A stretch of 64,000 bases of DNA from Nigrospora sphaerica (GCA_018287875.1 JAGVVL010000017.1:1550001-1614000), one strand, 5' to 3'; numbered from the stretch's first letter, positions 1-12,172 are shown. The notes: generated by a model not told the origin, from the sequence alone. Numbers and translations: made by a program.

Positions 1-2741
1 TCGCTTGCTTGGGGTCTCGGACGCCAGGCCATGCTAGTCAGGGCATGGGAGAAGAGAAAAAAAAAGGGCAATACCGAAAGACGAGCGCTGCAGGGTGACG
101 CGCAAGACTGTCAGCAGGGAGGAGGGGAGGAGATAGCCGTGGCTAAGGGAGCTGTGGTAAGGGTATCCCGTCACCACCTACGGTGTGTACTCGCCGCTGG
201 CCCAGTCCTGTTTGGGCCAGAACACGGGATGGGGCGCGTGCATTGCGCTCCATGTCAGGGGAAGGGCTGACCACCTCTTTTCCGATCACTCAGGGCCGAC
301 CTCGAGGTCTTTTCCCCCCCCCCTCAGTTGGTAAGGCGGGCTTCGGAGCCGGGTGCGAGAGGGAGGGATGAAGAAGGAAGGGGGTGGGTTGCGCCATGTC
401 TTGCTTCCGCGTGCCGTTTGCTCCGATTTGCCCGTCATTCACGTCGTCACACAAGGCACAAGGACCCCTTCAACCCTACAGCCCGCCAACGCGATTGCAT
501 CACGAGCCCGCTAAAAAGAAGAGCTTGGCGAGCGAGCTAAGCTTCCATCATCGCCCATCCCTACCTTTGATAGCTGGGCCGAGGGTGGAGGCAGGTAGCG
601 GTCGTGCCCTCTTCCAGTGGCGCATTGTTGGTGCATGGAAGTCAGGCAGCCTAGTCAGGCAGCTGATGGATGGGTATTTAGTAAAAGAATTGTACGAGGT
701 GCCGCCGGACGGAAGCCGACGCGATAGGTACGGCTACGGGGAGAAAAGGACCGTACATCAAGATCCAGCGTACTCTGGACCGACACAGCCGGGAGAGCTC
801 CGGTGGAACGAACCGGCATCCCCCACCCGCCCAATCGCTTAGTCGATGGCCCTGATCGCATGTTGTACGTAGGTAGTACGTGCTGACGGGGCACAGGGGG
901 GAGAGGGCGGATTTGTTCGACTGCCCAACGCGGGAAAAACGGCTTATTTTTAGGAAACCGCTCGCAGGGCCGTATTGATTGAGGATTGATTAACGGCCCC
1001 GTCCGAAGTCGCAAAGTCGTCAACGGTACGTCCGGGACTCGTGCGTCTGAGTGTGGCTGTGGACCGCTAGCCCAGGTCCCCTGGACAGGCCTCCCTCACC
1101 TCCGTTGGTAGAGGAGCCACTGGAAGCCCCAGGTGTGTAGGTTGTGTGTGTGAGGTGTATGAAAACGGAGTCCGACTCGGGGCTGGGGCTGTGAGCAATA
1201 GGGACCCATAGTTTCTCAGAAGTGGGTGTGTGTGTGTGTATGTGTGTGGAGATTCTCTCTTGTTCTGTCCCTTGGGCGGACCCTCAACACGAAGTCCCCT
1301 TCTGGGCGACTTGCCCAGCCTGCCAGCCAAAGCCGGGCCAGCAGGACCGACGAACGACCTGCCTCATGCATCCCGTCGTGGTCCAATCTAACTTTTCCGG
1401 CCTGAGCCGGGCTGAGACATTGCCAGCCCTGGAGCGCGGCGATGGCATCCCTCGCCAGCCGTCCATCGTCCCATCAGCTCTGACCGAGTCCCCTCTGAGT
1501 CGCCAACTCGCCGCAGGATTTTCCGTCGGTAGGGTAGAATACATATCTTTTAGTCACCTTATGTAAAGTGCACACATTAGCTGTAAGGCCTGTCTAGCCA
1601 GGTCTTTCCTTGCCCTCCCTGCCCTACCACACCTGGCACCACACGCGCACACGCACGCCCCCGACCCCTTCATGCAGCCGCAGAGGCGCAAACCCTGCTT
1701 CCCATAGGCCATGGCTTTGGGTAAATAAGTACCTACTTAGGTAGGTATGGACGTAGTCGGAGTACCCCCTCTTTCGTACCTGTGGCTGCCACCCCGTCTC
1801 CCAAGCCCACGACAGCCGCGGGCTGCGAACATCCGCCCATTTACAGTCGCCGCCCTGCCGAAGCGAACCCGGCTGGGGCAGAGACATGGAGCGTGTTCCG
1901 CCCTCTCAGCCCGCCTGTTTCTCGGAAGGGAGGGGGGGTGAGAGGCGTCGTTGCCTGCTCTCGTCTCGCCCTCGCTCTCACCTGCATCGTCATCCTTCTC
2001 CTCGTACGGCGGATGAGCTGCTTGGAGTGGCCTATGAGCGTGCTGCCCGTTACTCCCTCTTTTTGCTCTTTTCTGCTCGGGAGCAGATCGGTTCGAGATG
2101 GGCTGGTCAGCGCTACGGCGAACCCAGCGAGCGAGCCGCCTGGTTGCCAGGGCGCGGCCAGGGCCCCCGTATATGGAGACGGGCATCGTATTGACTGGCT
2201 ATCGTGCGTGGACGGGGCAAAAAGTGGCAGCCGGAGCGCTCGTGTTCTGGCGCCGCCCCCCCTCTTCCCTGCCAGGGCCAAGCAGGGCCTGCCTCGCAAC
2301 TCTCCCCCAAGAAACCACCCCCCCCCCCCCCCCTGGAAGGGCTGACCCATCGTCCCCAGAGTTCTCCAGCCCGTCTGTCAGCCTCATTCGTCGACAGAAG
2401 CTTCGGCCGATCCACTTGGGTCGGAGAGTGGTCTTGTCGAGAGCCGGGACCTCCTGCAATTTCCGGAAAGGCGCCTGGAAATAGCATGCCGCATACGACG
2501 GTGATCCAAGCAGGTGCCAAGATTGCGGGATCCATAACATGACGATCGCCCCCTTTCCGGGCCACTGGTTCGCTTCTCCACGCTGTTGCTGCGCTTTTGC
2601 TATACCCTCTTTATAAGAAGAGAGCCGTGGCATGAGACAGTCCTGATTTCCGCTCCATCGCCTATCACTCGCTTCTTGGCGCCCCCAACTGTCGTCTCTC
2701 TTTCCAGCCCCCAGTTCACTCCGGGCTCCATATCCCCCACG
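1..2741. other. Intergenic, upstream of tyrosinase gene
   Basis: No gene is recognised. ORFs here are short or lie antisense to the tyrosinase gene and show no family motif. Simple sequence is frequent: a run of ten C near 314, a TG/CA microsatellite at about 1225-1249, an inverted TACCTAC/GTAGGTA pair at 1730-1747, and a run of sixteen C at 2318-2333. The last few hundred bases should hold the tyrosinase promoter; a pyrimidine-rich leader precedes the ATG. Confidence 0.6.
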
Positions 2742-4037
2742 ATGCGTTTCTCTCTCACGGCTTCGGCCCTCGTCGGCGCCGTCTCGACGGTGAGCGGCCT
2801 GGCCCTGCCCGACATGGGCCAGGACGTCAAGGGCCTCACCGACGACCTCAACCACAAGGTCCACGACATCATCCGCGAGCTCGCGCCCGCGCTGAAGCTG
2901 TTCGACACGCCGCCCGTCCACGTCGTCAGCCTCGAGGACTTCAAGACCATGGACCTCAACGGCACCAAGCTGGCGCCCCACGGCCACGCCGTCAGCAAGG
3001 ACGACCCCTCGGTCAACTCGGCCCCGGCCGAGGAGAGCCTGATGAAGAAGCCCATGATGAGCCAGAAGTTCGCCACGCCGGCCGCCGCCGCCAGCTGCGC
3101 CGCCAACCCCAACGTGCGCTTCGAGTGGCGCGACTTCTCGTCCTCGGACCGCTTCGCCCTCGTCGACGGCATCAAGTGCCTGATGAACAAGCCGGCCTCG
3201 GGCAACTTCCCGCCGGCGCGCAACCGGTACGAGGACCTTGTCCGCGTGCACCAGATGTACTCGCCCAACATCCACAACAACGCCAAGTTCCTGCTGTGGC
3301 ACCGCTACTTCCTGTGGACCTTCGAGCAGCTCCTGCGCGAGGAGTGCGGCTTCAACCGCGCCTTCGTCTGGTGGGACGAGACCAAGGACGCCGGCCAGTT
3401 CGCCAAGTCGTCCATGTTCTCGCCCGACTTCTTCGGCAGCCTGCCCGGCCCGACCAACGGCGCCGGCACCTGCATCCGCGACGGCGCCTTCAAGGACATC
3501 ACCCTGCACATCGGCCCCGGCTCCGGCCAGTCCGACCACTGCCTCTCGCGCGCCGTCGACGAGTCGGCCACGGCCCAGTGCAGCAAGGACTTTGAGAACT
3601 ACTGCATGTCCCGCGACAACTACCCCGACTTTGAGAGCTGCTGGGAGTTCGGCCCGCACGGCTACGGCCACAACGGCATCGGCTCCGTCATGGCCGATGT
3701 CATGGGCTCCGTCGGCGACCCCGCCTTCTGGATGCACCACTCCTACATCGACCGCGTCTTCCGCGTCTGGCAGAACGCCGATGTCAAGCGCCGTACCACC
3801 ATCAGCGGCAAGAACGCCGACGGCTCCCCCCTCACCCTCGACACCAGTAAGTGGCTTCTTTCTCCCTCTCCCTCCCTCGGGCGCCTCTCGACGCGCCGGC
3901 CGTGGTTAGATGCTCTGATGGATCATGGCTGACAACGCCCGACAGTGATCTACGTTGGCGGCATCCGGCCCGACGTCGCCGTCCGCGATGTCCTGGACAC
4001 GCTCAACGGCGTCATGTGCTACCGCTACAACTACTAA
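2742..4037 (+). CDS. Secreted tyrosinase (di-copper centre protein)
   Basis: A 398-residue copper oxidase of the tyrosinase family, expected to hydroxylate monophenols or oxidise o-diphenols to quinones outside the cell. Exons are 2742-3846 and 3946-4037; the 99-nt GTAAGT...CAG intron is phase 1 and the join rebuilds a Met codon. All six copper ligands can be placed: CuA H170, H178, H187 (in LLWHRYFLW) and CuB H306 and H310 (GPHGYGHNGIG) with H333 (FWMHHSYIDRVF). The start at 2742 gives a good signal peptide (MRFSLTASALVGAVSTVSG); an in-frame ATG at 2586 would bury it. The protein ends about 65 residues after CuB, so it belongs to the short secreted class without the long C-terminal shielding domain of melanin-type tyrosinases. 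It stands alone, with no pigment-cluster neighbours. Long antisense ORFs over it are composition artefacts. Confidence 0.93.
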
Positions 4038-6076
4038 AGTGCCCAACCCGCGGGCGGCGCGTGTTGAAAACTTTTGAACAGGTGGTTTGGGGCGTCAACA
4101 AGGGCTCTTGTTCACTCCGGCCCATCGGACGGACAAGGCGCTCGGCGTCTTGGCTATTCTTCTTGTCGATCCTTATAGAGCATTCCCCCGACTACCGTCG
4201 TAATTCGTGATTAATATGATACCAAGGCACCAATAAACATTTGAAAATATTGGGCCACCGATCTTGCCGTTTGCGATGACCTCCCGTGCGCCCATGTTCC
4301 CTACCCCATCCCCACGTTCCGCCCACGATCAAAACGTACGGGCTGCGTATGCGGCCCCATCTTGCAACAAGGTCGTCGGAATCCCCCCTGCAAGCCCCCG
4401 TCGTCCCACGCTCGGACGGGATCGGGAGAAGTATTCCACAGCAACGGTTGCCGATCACTGACGAACCCACAGACGGACTCGACGTTGCATGCACGTAAAG
4501 ATCAAGTGGGGGATGTCGATATGGAGAATGTCATACGGAGCACGAAGCATGCAACTCGGTCCAGGCAACCCCAGCAGCGGCAGCCGGCTGTTCCCATTGC
4601 CCATTGGCTTGGCAACTTTTGTGGAAAGGCTGCCCCGAGTGCCAAATACCAGGACCAGCCGCCAAAGAGTCTGGGAAGGGTACGCTGGCTCGATAGCTCC
4701 TTCCCGTCGAGTTATCTCGTAGCCGTTTGTGACCCCGTTATAACTAAGACATCTGCGTATCGAGGAAGCGACGCTCTCGTGGTATCAGCTCATGTCCCAG
4801 GTCCCGCCAATTACGCTGGAGGTTATACCGTAGGCCACCTGGTACAGGTGTTCCCGGACCGGATGTCGCACCATGCAGACCTACCTACTACTCAGGTTGA
4901 GGCGGAACCCTCGAGGTTGAATCGGGGATACCAACCCGGTACACACGAGGGATACATCGCTCGGACTTTCCTGCCCACGGGGTCTAAGCCATGCTGAGCT
5001 CTCCCTCCCCTCCCCCCATCCCATCAGATGGATGGCCCATGCGCAGCGAGGGCAACGGCGGTTGCTGGCAAGAATAAGACAGCAAACGCCATCCGACTCC
5101 TGCTTTTCAGTTTGCGTGGACCCCCCCCCCAAGGTTTCGCAGGTGGTCCATCTCGGCCGAGTGAAACGGCGACGCTCATAAGGCATGAGTCGGTCGTCCG
5201 TATCTGACGCGGCGCATTCGTATGCACGCGTGACGGCCAGCGACCACCCACCCACGCGTGGCGGCCCATCTCACCCACGCACACGACGCTTACCATCGGG
5301 ACAGCCGGTCCGCACAGGCGCGAACCCAAGAATGGAGCCATATGGGCAGTCCGGCTGTCGGACTCTTTGTCTCAGCGTCCCGGCCCGTTGCAGAGGTGTT
5401 GTTCGGGTTCGGCCAACTGTGCGTCACTTGAGGGTTTTTGGCCCGGGGGTCTCAGCACCCGCCACCTTGTTCCCGTATGGTCTCGAGACCCAACGTGACA
5501 ACTTCAGCGGGCGCCGCTCCCGACCTCCCCTCCGCCGGCCTCTGGTGGCAAAAGCCGGGCCCAAAGGCCGAACGCAGAGGCCGGACCGCTCGATGGTGGG
5601 ATGTCTCGATCCGCCGCTGGGCCACCCTTCCGCGCCCTCCGCGTCGCTGCCTGCTAAGGCGGTTATCAGACACGGTGCGACGGGTGGGTAGCTAGGCGAG
5701 GAGATAGGACATCCAGCTTGTATTTAAGCTTGATGGCGGGTCCGGCGCTTCGTTGCGCTCGGCATTCCATCTTGGCTCTTGGGTAGTTGAACATCATATG
5801 CCCTACGACACGGTTCAAGTCTATCCAAAAGAGAGAGACACACAATCACCTGCAGTATAACAGCAAAGTTGCCGAGTCAGAGAGACCGGTCATTCCCTCT
5901 GGGACTGTTTCACTATATGTTCTCAGCCCATTTACGTTCTGCTTTGAGTTGACGTCCGGGAGAAAAGGTAAGACGGCGCTGCGTATGCTACGGGGTGGGG
6001 ATATAAGACCTCGATCGCGCCCCTTGTGTTTCCAACATAGATGTCAATAAGTCATAATTTCAGCATGCAAGAAAGA
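4038..6076. other. Intergenic between tyrosinase and tRNA-Thr
   Basis: No gene is supported. The longest frames (for example 4362-4997 and 5185-5691) have no recognisable domain, no coding-like third-position bias and no convincing splice signals. A TACCTACTACT tract lies near 4881-4893. Confidence 0.5.
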
Positions 6077-6148
6077 GCCCGCTTGGCTTAGTGGTAAAGC
6101 GTGTCACTCGTAATGACAAGATCACTCGTTCGATTCGGGTAGTGGGCA
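6077..6148 (+). tRNA. tRNA-Thr (anticodon CGU)
   Basis: A complete intronless cloverleaf. The acceptor GCCCGCT pairs with AGTGGGC (one G-U), the D stem GCTT pairs with AAGC, the anticodon stem TGTCA pairs with TGACA around the loop CTCGTAA (anticodon CGT, reading ACG), and the T stem ACTCG pairs with CGGGT around TTCGATT. The discriminator is A at 6148. Internal A and B boxes look intact. Confidence 0.93.
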
Positions 6149-6664
6149 TCCAAAAGCAACATGTATTTTTGCCTTTTGTATCCATACCCTAGGTAGAGAT
6201 TGCATTGAAGTGCGCGATGCGGGTGACCCAAACGGTCACGATCAACGTACAGAAATCTGCTCCGTAGCATTGCGGAAAGTCACTCGTGCGGTTTGTCGAA
6301 AGCGTACACTACCTTTTGGCAAGGTGTCAAAGCATTCCCTGAAAACTGTATCGAGCGCAAGAAGTGGGACGAAAGGTCGAGGTGAAGGCGAGAGAGCATA
6401 CATACCCTAGTAGCAGTGTTGGTTGCAGTGATGAGATTCCTCGTCCGCCTCGTGCAACAACGCTGCCCCCATCTCCTGTTGCTATCTGCTACCACAACCA
6501 AATGCCGCCGGTGTAAGTCGAGCCCTTCTCATTCGAATTCTTGCTTGTGAATAATACGGGGAAACCGACCCAAGCCGTGGGTGGGGACCATCCGAACGGG
6601 CGCCCAAAACCTCCATATCCGGCTCATCTTCACCCGACTATCCATCACCCATCTCCTGTTTACC
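6149..6664. other. Intergenic, 5' flank of the methyltransferase-like ORF
   Basis: No gene seen. The stretch joins the tRNA-Thr gene to the leader of the ORF at 6665. Confidence 0.5.
6167..6171 (+). terminator. Pol III terminator of tRNA-Thr
   Basis: A run of five T about 19 nt after the tRNA-Thr 3' end, the first T run after the gene and the usual RNA polymerase III stop. Confidence 0.6.
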
Positions 6665-7213
6665 ATGGAGCTCCCGCTCCTGTCCGACGCACCGGTGCGC
6701 CATCCCAAGTGCTGTCTGAGCCTGTCGCGGCGGCTCGTCGACACGCTCGGCCGGGTCCTGCGGGAGCGCGTCGGCGCGCCCGGCCTCGTCCTCTCCGTCG
6801 GCTGCGGGAGCGGCCTGCTCGAGGAGCTCCTGCACGGCCTCGTCGCCGGCGGCGGGCTGCGGGTCGAGGGAGTCGAGGTGGCGAGCGGCGGCGGTGCCGG
6901 CGCCGGTGCCGGTACGGCCCTCGCCTACCTGCCGGCCGACCGCGCCCACACGGTGCCCGGGACCTGGGCGCTGAGCCGCCGCGCCGCCGACGCCGCCGCC
7001 CTGCTCTTCGTCTACCCGCGCAGCGAGGACCTCGTCCGGCGCTACGCCGAGCAGGCCCGCGCGCGTGTCGTCGTCTGGCTCGGCCCCGCCGCCGACTGGG
7101 ACGGCTTCCGCGCCGCGCTCGAGGCCGGCCGCCTGCGCGTCGTCCGCACCGCCGCCGGTCGGGACTGCGGCGCCGGCGAGTACGAGATGATGGCCGTCCT
7201 GGAGGCGGAATGA
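6665..7213 (+). CDS. Hypothetical protein, SAM-methyltransferase-like motif
   Basis: A single-exon ORF of 182 residues with an almost complete G/C choice at third codon positions, which supports real coding. The ATG at 6665 sits in a good CACC-ATG-like context (taccATGg); the upstream in-frame ATG at 6581 adds a segment with different composition. Residues about 38-55 read LVLSVGCGSGLLEELL, close to motif I (hhxhGxGxG) of class I SAM-dependent methyltransferases, followed by an alternating alpha/beta pattern, a glycine/alanine tract (VASGGGAGAGAG) and a strand DAAALLFVYPR. The protein is shorter than most methyltransferases, and no substrate-specific motif is visible. A minus-strand frame covers the same bases but has an unnatural R/G-rich composition. 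Function is unknown; a methyltransferase-fold protein is an inference. Confidence 0.6.
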   Translation: MELPLLSDAPVRHPKCCLSLSRRLVDTLGRVLRERVGAPGLVLSVGCGSGLLEELLHGLVAGGGLRVEGVEVASGGGAGAGAGTALAYLPADRAHTVPGTWALSRRAADAAALLFVYPRSEDLVRRYAEQARARVVVWLGPAADWDGFRAALEAGRLRVVRTAAGRDCGAGEYEMMAVLEAE

Positions 7214-8670
7214 ACACCCCCCGGGAACCGCCCTCGACCGCCGCCGCCGCCGCCCCCACGCGAACCCCCGGGTTTGCCAATAGTGGCCGGCGGCCGGTGT
7301 TGCGCCCCGGGTCTGAGCCAATGTTCGAGCCGCCTTGACGACGACGGGGGGGGGGCCCTCGCTCTCCCGGCGGTGGAAAGGGTGGGAGGAACCGCCCACC
7401 TGCCTTACTCAACCACGAACAGCCCTTGGTTCGGAAGAAAACCCACTGCCTTTCGCCCCGGTCACCCCCCTTTTCGCGCCGAGAAGACGCACGCGTCTCC
7501 GAGGCCGGCGCCCTCGCGGCAGCGGCCAGCCCCTTTACCGAACACCACGACGATGGGGGCCAGACATTTGTTTCCGCCAATTGAGCGCATAAGGCTGAGC
7601 GGCTCCAGTGGTTCCCCCGCTAGGCCGGCGGCGCCGCTCTGCTCCCGGGAAGGCTAATCCATGTGCCATTGGGAGGTATTGAAGTACTGGACGGGTTGGA
7701 CTACATAGTGGGAGGTGTACAATGGAATCTCGGTGGCGCCGTTGCCCCCTCCACCCAGCACGAACAACTCATCGTGTTCCGAGCCAGTCGGCTAGCACGG
7801 GCCGAAAGCAAGAGCAGATAATTGGCCGCTTGCGCTACATTCCACATCGGCTGGTAAGAAGTCGGCCCAGGTCTGCCTACCAATGCTGGGGACATCGTAA
7901 CAAAGTAGCGATCCAGCTCCGTGCCTACGTATTTGCTTTACTCTACTCGCTCCCGGAGCTCTGCTTGCTCCCAGGCCGACTGGCTACCAAAAGCCAGCGT
8001 CTGATAAAACACCAGTTCGTCTTCCCTGGGATAGCCTCGGCAGCGGTCTTCCCAAAGCATGGACTGGTGGGAACGACCCTTTGCCCCGAAGGCCGCATTG
8101 GGCATCATCAAAAGCTTGTTTCGCTAGGTCCTCGTGGCGGACGGCATAGTTCCCGGCGTAGCAAGGCTGTCATAAAGCTCTCCCCGGGTGGTTTCTGGCT
8201 GTGGGGCCTACGGCCCCGAGTCTCGCGAACGTCCGCCTAGCATACGCGCGCAACGATACCAAAACACATACACTCTGGGGTCTTTCTAAACCCCAGGGAC
8301 TTTGTTTGAAACGCAAAGGGCACCACGGAAGGCGCCTTACGGGGGCGAAATGGACGGGGCATGATGGAAGGTGATGAAATGACAAACGAACACCCTAGAC
8401 GCCTTACTGTGCAGCCGTTTGGGTCCGTGTGAGAGAACAGAAGCCCGATATAAACAAAAGCAGCCAAGCCATCTCTGCCATGGGCGCGACCGTGTTGGTC
8501 GTCCCCAAGTCCACCTCGTCTGTGCCCCTGGTATATTCAAGCGAAGCTCCGGCCACCGGTCTTGTCGTTGGACGAGCGGGATCATAGGACCCGGCTGGCC
8601 CCCCAACCTCTCCTAGAGCACGACTGGCTCTCCGACCTCTCCTAGCGCACGACGCATGGATTCATGCACC
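7214..8670. other. Intergenic, 3' of LSB3-like gene
   Basis: No gene recognised. A 19-bp direct repeat (ACCTCTCCTAGMGCACGAC) occurs at 8606-8624 and 8635-8653, just beyond the stop codon of the minus-strand SYLF-SH3 gene. A 172-codon plus-strand frame at 7722-8240 lacks protein-like character. Confidence 0.5.
8606..8653. repeat. Short direct repeat, two 19-bp copies (period 29)
   Basis: Copies at 8606-8624 and 8635-8653 differ at one position (A or C). They lie in the probable 3' flank of the LSB3-like gene. Confidence 0.7.
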
Positions 8671-10138
8671 TTATGACATCTTGACGTAGTTGCTGGGGAA
8701 TATGCCGTGGCGCGATCCAATCATACCCGTCCTAAAACGGTCAATGTCAGGTCTGGGGGCAAAGGGGGTCGGCTCAACCTACCACCAGTCGTTGTCGCTG
8801 TCCGTCTTCTTGAGGACGGTAATAATTTCGCCCTTTTTGAAACCCAGATCGCCGGGCTGATCGGCCTCGAAGTTGAACAAGGCCACAGCTTCGTTTTTCT
8901 TGACCATGGCGGCCTTGCTCTGGAAATTGGGCTTCGGTGCCGCCGGCCGCGCCGGCCCCGGCTTCTTCGTCTCCGAGATCCCCCTCGCCGACGACGCGTT
9001 GTAGATGTCCGTCATGTTGCCGGTACTCGAGCGGTTGATGCCAGCAGCGGGACGATCGTATACGTCGTCCTGCCAAGTAGCGGCGCGCTTGGGAGCACCA
9101 AAGGCGTTCTGGCTCGCGGCGGGGCTCGCGGCGGGGCTTGCGCTGTGTCGGTTGGAGCCCGTGTTGGCTTGCTGTTCACCGTATGCGGGCCCGTCGTTGT
9201 ACATTCCGTCGCTGATGTTGCCCGACCGCATGCCGTTGAAGACGCGCGAGTTGAGAACGTCCATCAAGGGCGAAGCTTCCGGCGGCGGCCGCACGGAGCC
9301 GGCGAGCAGCTCCGCGGCGCTCAGGCGCCGGCCGTACAGCTTCTCGTTGGCATCCCGGCGCTCGACAATAGCGGAGCCCTCGAGCGACACGCCGGCGAAC
9401 AGGCCCTTGGTTTTGCTGTACGAGAAAACGCCGGCGACGCCCTTGAGCGACGCGGCGCCCGCGGCCTCGGCGTTGCGACCCACGGGACCGGCGGCGATGG
9501 AGACGTTTCCACCCAACGTGATGGAGCCCATTTGAGAGAAGGTCTTGACGGCGTGTCGGTCGTTGAGGATGAAGACGAAGTCGGTCAGCTCGAAGCCGAT
9601 CTGCCCACCTACACCACCGCCGGCCGTCATGATGGCCGTCGGCGCGGACCACGAGCCATCGGGAAGGCGAGCGACAACGAGTCCTGAGCCGAAACGCCCG
9701 GAGCCGACGAAGCCGACTTTGAAGACGGTGAGAATGGCGAGGCCCTATCGCGGTGCCCCCGGGTCAGCGATGCGGCCTCGACTTTGCTGGAAGGGACCGC
9801 GGGTAAGAGGGAGCGGGAGAGGGGGGGAGGAGGGGTGTAGGTAGTGGTTGGGGCCGAAGCTTGCTCGAGCGCTCGCTCACCTTTGCGTTGGCCAAAATGT
9901 GCGGCGGGATGATCTTATCGGGGCCAAATGCCTGGCGCGGATCGATGAAGCTTGTCAGGATCTTGCTGCACTTCTTACACTCGGCTGCGACGAGGGGGGG
10001 TCAGCGAACAACGGTGGTTTACCCGGGACGAGCTGTTGAGGCACGAGGCTGCGGGGCATCGCATCGGCAGTAGCGCCGTGGGGGTGGGTGATGCGACTTA
10101 CACGACAAGGACGAGGGAAGAGGGTTGTTGATCCCCAT
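8671..10138 (-). CDS. LSB3: SYLF-SH3 actin patch protein, LSB3/YSC84 type
   Basis: A 387-residue protein of the Ysc84/Lsb3 (SH3YL1) family, which binds phosphoinositides and actin at endocytic patches. Four exons on the minus strand: 10138-10102, 9984-9881, 9744-8783 and 8731-8671. The N terminus is MGINNPLPSSLSSECKKC, then the SYLF domain (FIDPRQAFGPDKIIPPHILANAKGLA and later GGVGGQIGFELTDFVFIL). Residues about 160-320 are low-complexity, rich in A, S, N and G. A C-terminal SH3 domain (about 327-387) carries ALFNFEADQPGDL, DWWTG and GIFPSNYV. The last intron splits the second W codon of DWW (GTAGGT...TTTTAG), so an unspliced reading stops right after DWW and loses a third of the SH3 domain. 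The leader contains a 10-bp tandem repeat. Confidence 0.95.
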
Positions 10139-10178
10139 GGCGACGGAGGTGATGTCTTGAAAGTCGCGAATGATGTCC

Positions 10179-10208
10179 GGGGAGGTCGGGGGAGGTCGGG
10201 GGAGGTCA
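10179..10208. repeat. 10-bp tandem repeat, three copies
   Basis: Three head-to-tail copies of GGGGAGGTCG (the last degenerate), 40-70 nt upstream of the LSB3-like start codon on the minus strand, so probably in its 5' UTR or core promoter. Confidence 0.75.
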
Positions 10209-11380
10209 CGGCGACTGGAAGAAGCGGGTGGAAGGACAGGCACGCAAAGATGTATGTCACCGAGAAGCGAGAAGTGACGCCGAGGTGGTGGGGTCACGTC
10301 GAGCTCCCTGCTCAGGTTCGCGCGTGCTCGCTCTGTCTCTCCGGGACGGACGGATACCGACTGCGGTACGAATGGAGCGAGGGACGGAGAAGCGCCGGCT
10401 GGGTTGTGATGGATTACGGATACATAAAGGAACTTGCACATGGTGCACACGAGTGCACATGGTAGCTGGAGGCCTGCCTGTCTATTCAGCAAGCGGCGCG
10501 GGCTTGGCTTCGCACCGGCCTACCCGAGTAAGGGCGCGACCTGCTCTGCAGACTGCAGACACATCCATGGGTGGCAGGCCTTCCATGTTCCGAAAAGGCA
10601 ATGGGAATCTTACCCGAACGCCGCGCGACTGGAGGCTGGCCCGATCTATCCCAGAGCCCAGCGTCGTCGGCTCCACCAGTTGCTGTGCCAGGCCGAGGCG
10701 CGCGAGTGCCCGACAGCGGGCCTGTTTCCCCATCCTATGCACATGGCATCAAGCCTGGGTGCCCGGGATGCCGAAGGGGGGAACAAGCGGCTCTCTTCCC
10801 CTGCCTGGTGCTCCGTAGTCGTTCATATACCTACGCAGTACTACTACTCTGAGGTTGATCCAGGATGTGGCAGCCATCGGCATGCCGGTTGGGGTATGCG
10901 CGGCGGATCCATGGGATGCCAAGGCGAGCCATGCTGCCAATGAAGGGGGCCTTCTCCGCAAACTGCTCTCTCAGCCACCACGTCGTCGTACGCAAAGATC
11001 GCCCTCCCCGGTGGCAGAGAGCGAGAGGAAAGAGGGACGTCATTCTCGTCGGACCCTTGGCCTGCCCCCTTTCTGCAGGTCCACTACCTACCTGTATTGG
11101 TCGCTAAAGTAGCTGGGTAGGTAGGTAGCACGCCTATATTATCTACCTGGTAGTCCAGTCGCTATTTAATTATGTAGGTCGTACCTGAATCTACTGCCCC
11201 TCGATTCGTTCAGTACGAATTTAGTGGTAGAATCGCACATGTAAGCCACGCTGCCTACCTTAGTACGTACTAGATGTAATGATATGGATGCAGTAGAAAG
11301 CCACCGCTAAGTAGATACCTATTAGTTGGTGTGCATGGGGTCAACGTTGATATGAACGTGAAGACATAACTAAAACCCAA

Positions 11381-11426
11381 TACCCAGAAGGCAGCACAAA
11401 AACTCACTACCCAGAAGGTAGCACAG
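11381..11426. repeat. 18-bp direct repeat, period 28
   Basis: TACCCAGAAGGYAGCACA at 11381-11398 and 11409-11426 with one C/T difference, within the SFT1-like upstream region. Confidence 0.75.
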
Positions 11427-11738
11427 CACATCTCTCTACCTTCCCCCAACCAGAAAGCGCCGACGGGCACCCTGCACGTACCCTTTGGAAACGAAACCTA
11501 CCTAGCGCCACCGCATTCTACTGGGGCCGCCTCGCGCGCCCTCGTGTCTCTCTCCCTCCCAAACCTCCCATTCCACCCACCCCGAAGCCGCCACAGCCTC
11601 TTCCGACACCGCGGGCCTCGCTTTCGCAAAACCCAACCTCAGCGTCCGTCCTCCACCCGCCGCCGCCGCCGCCGAAACTCCCGACCCGAGCACCGTCATC
11701 CCCCCTCCGATCCCGCCGCCGCCAAACCTGCCCACACC

Positions 11739-12172
11739 ATGTCGGAAGCCTACGAGCGCGAGCGCCAGAACAACGCCCGGCTCGAGGAGCTGTCGGCCAA
11801 GGTCTCGTCGCTGCGCGGCATCACCGTGGACATGTACGACGATGCGCGGAACCAGGACATCATTGACAACACGGTATGTTTTGCCCCCCTCCCCTTCTTC
11901 CCGCGCTGCCGCGCCGCCCTCGCCCTCTCGGCCTGCGCGCGCCGTCGAGTATCCCCCCGCCCTGGACAAGAACTAGTCGCTGAACTGTTTGCGCGGCCGT
12001 CGTCTAGTCCGATACGTTTTCCTCCATGACCAACCAACTCAAAGGCTCCGCCGTACGCTTGACGCGCATGGCCGCCTCTGGAAACAAGGTTGCCGTCTTC
12101 AAACTGGCGGGCATCATCATCGGCATCGTCATTCTGCTTTATTACATCTCGAAGCTGCTCTTCCGAGGTTGA
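11739..12172 (+). CDS. SFT1: Qc-SNARE, SFT1/BET1-like
   Basis: A 99-residue tail-anchored SNARE acting in Golgi transport. Two exons, 11739-11873 and 12008-12172, with a 134-nt GTATGT...TAG intron between codons for T45 and S46. It starts MSEAYERERQNNARLEELSAK, continues with a heptad SNARE helix (VSSLRGITVDMYDDARNQ, DNTSDTFSSMTNQLKGS, VRLTRMAASGNK), and ends in a single membrane anchor (VFKLAGIIIGIVILLYYI) with only a few residues after it. The length fits Sft1 (about 97 residues in yeast) better than Bet1 (about 142). The gene converges on the ArfGAP gene, another Golgi/endosome traffic factor; that may be chance. Confidence 0.9.

Larger units (their letters stand above)
10139..11738. other. 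Intergenic, divergent promoters of LSB3-like and SFT1-like genes
   Basis: No gene recognised. It holds a 10-bp tandem repeat at about 10179-10208, opposed TACCTACC and GGTAGGTAGGTA tracts at 11083-11092 and 11115-11128, and an 18-bp direct repeat at 11381-11398 and 11409-11426. The part from 11100 to 11400 is clearly more AT-rich than its surroundings. Confidence 0.5.

Noticed and set aside
2199..3740. 513-codon minus-strand ORF over the tyrosinase gene
   Set aside because: It is antisense to a gene with all six copper ligands; its A/V/G/R/E-rich translation is the mirror of strong third-position GC.
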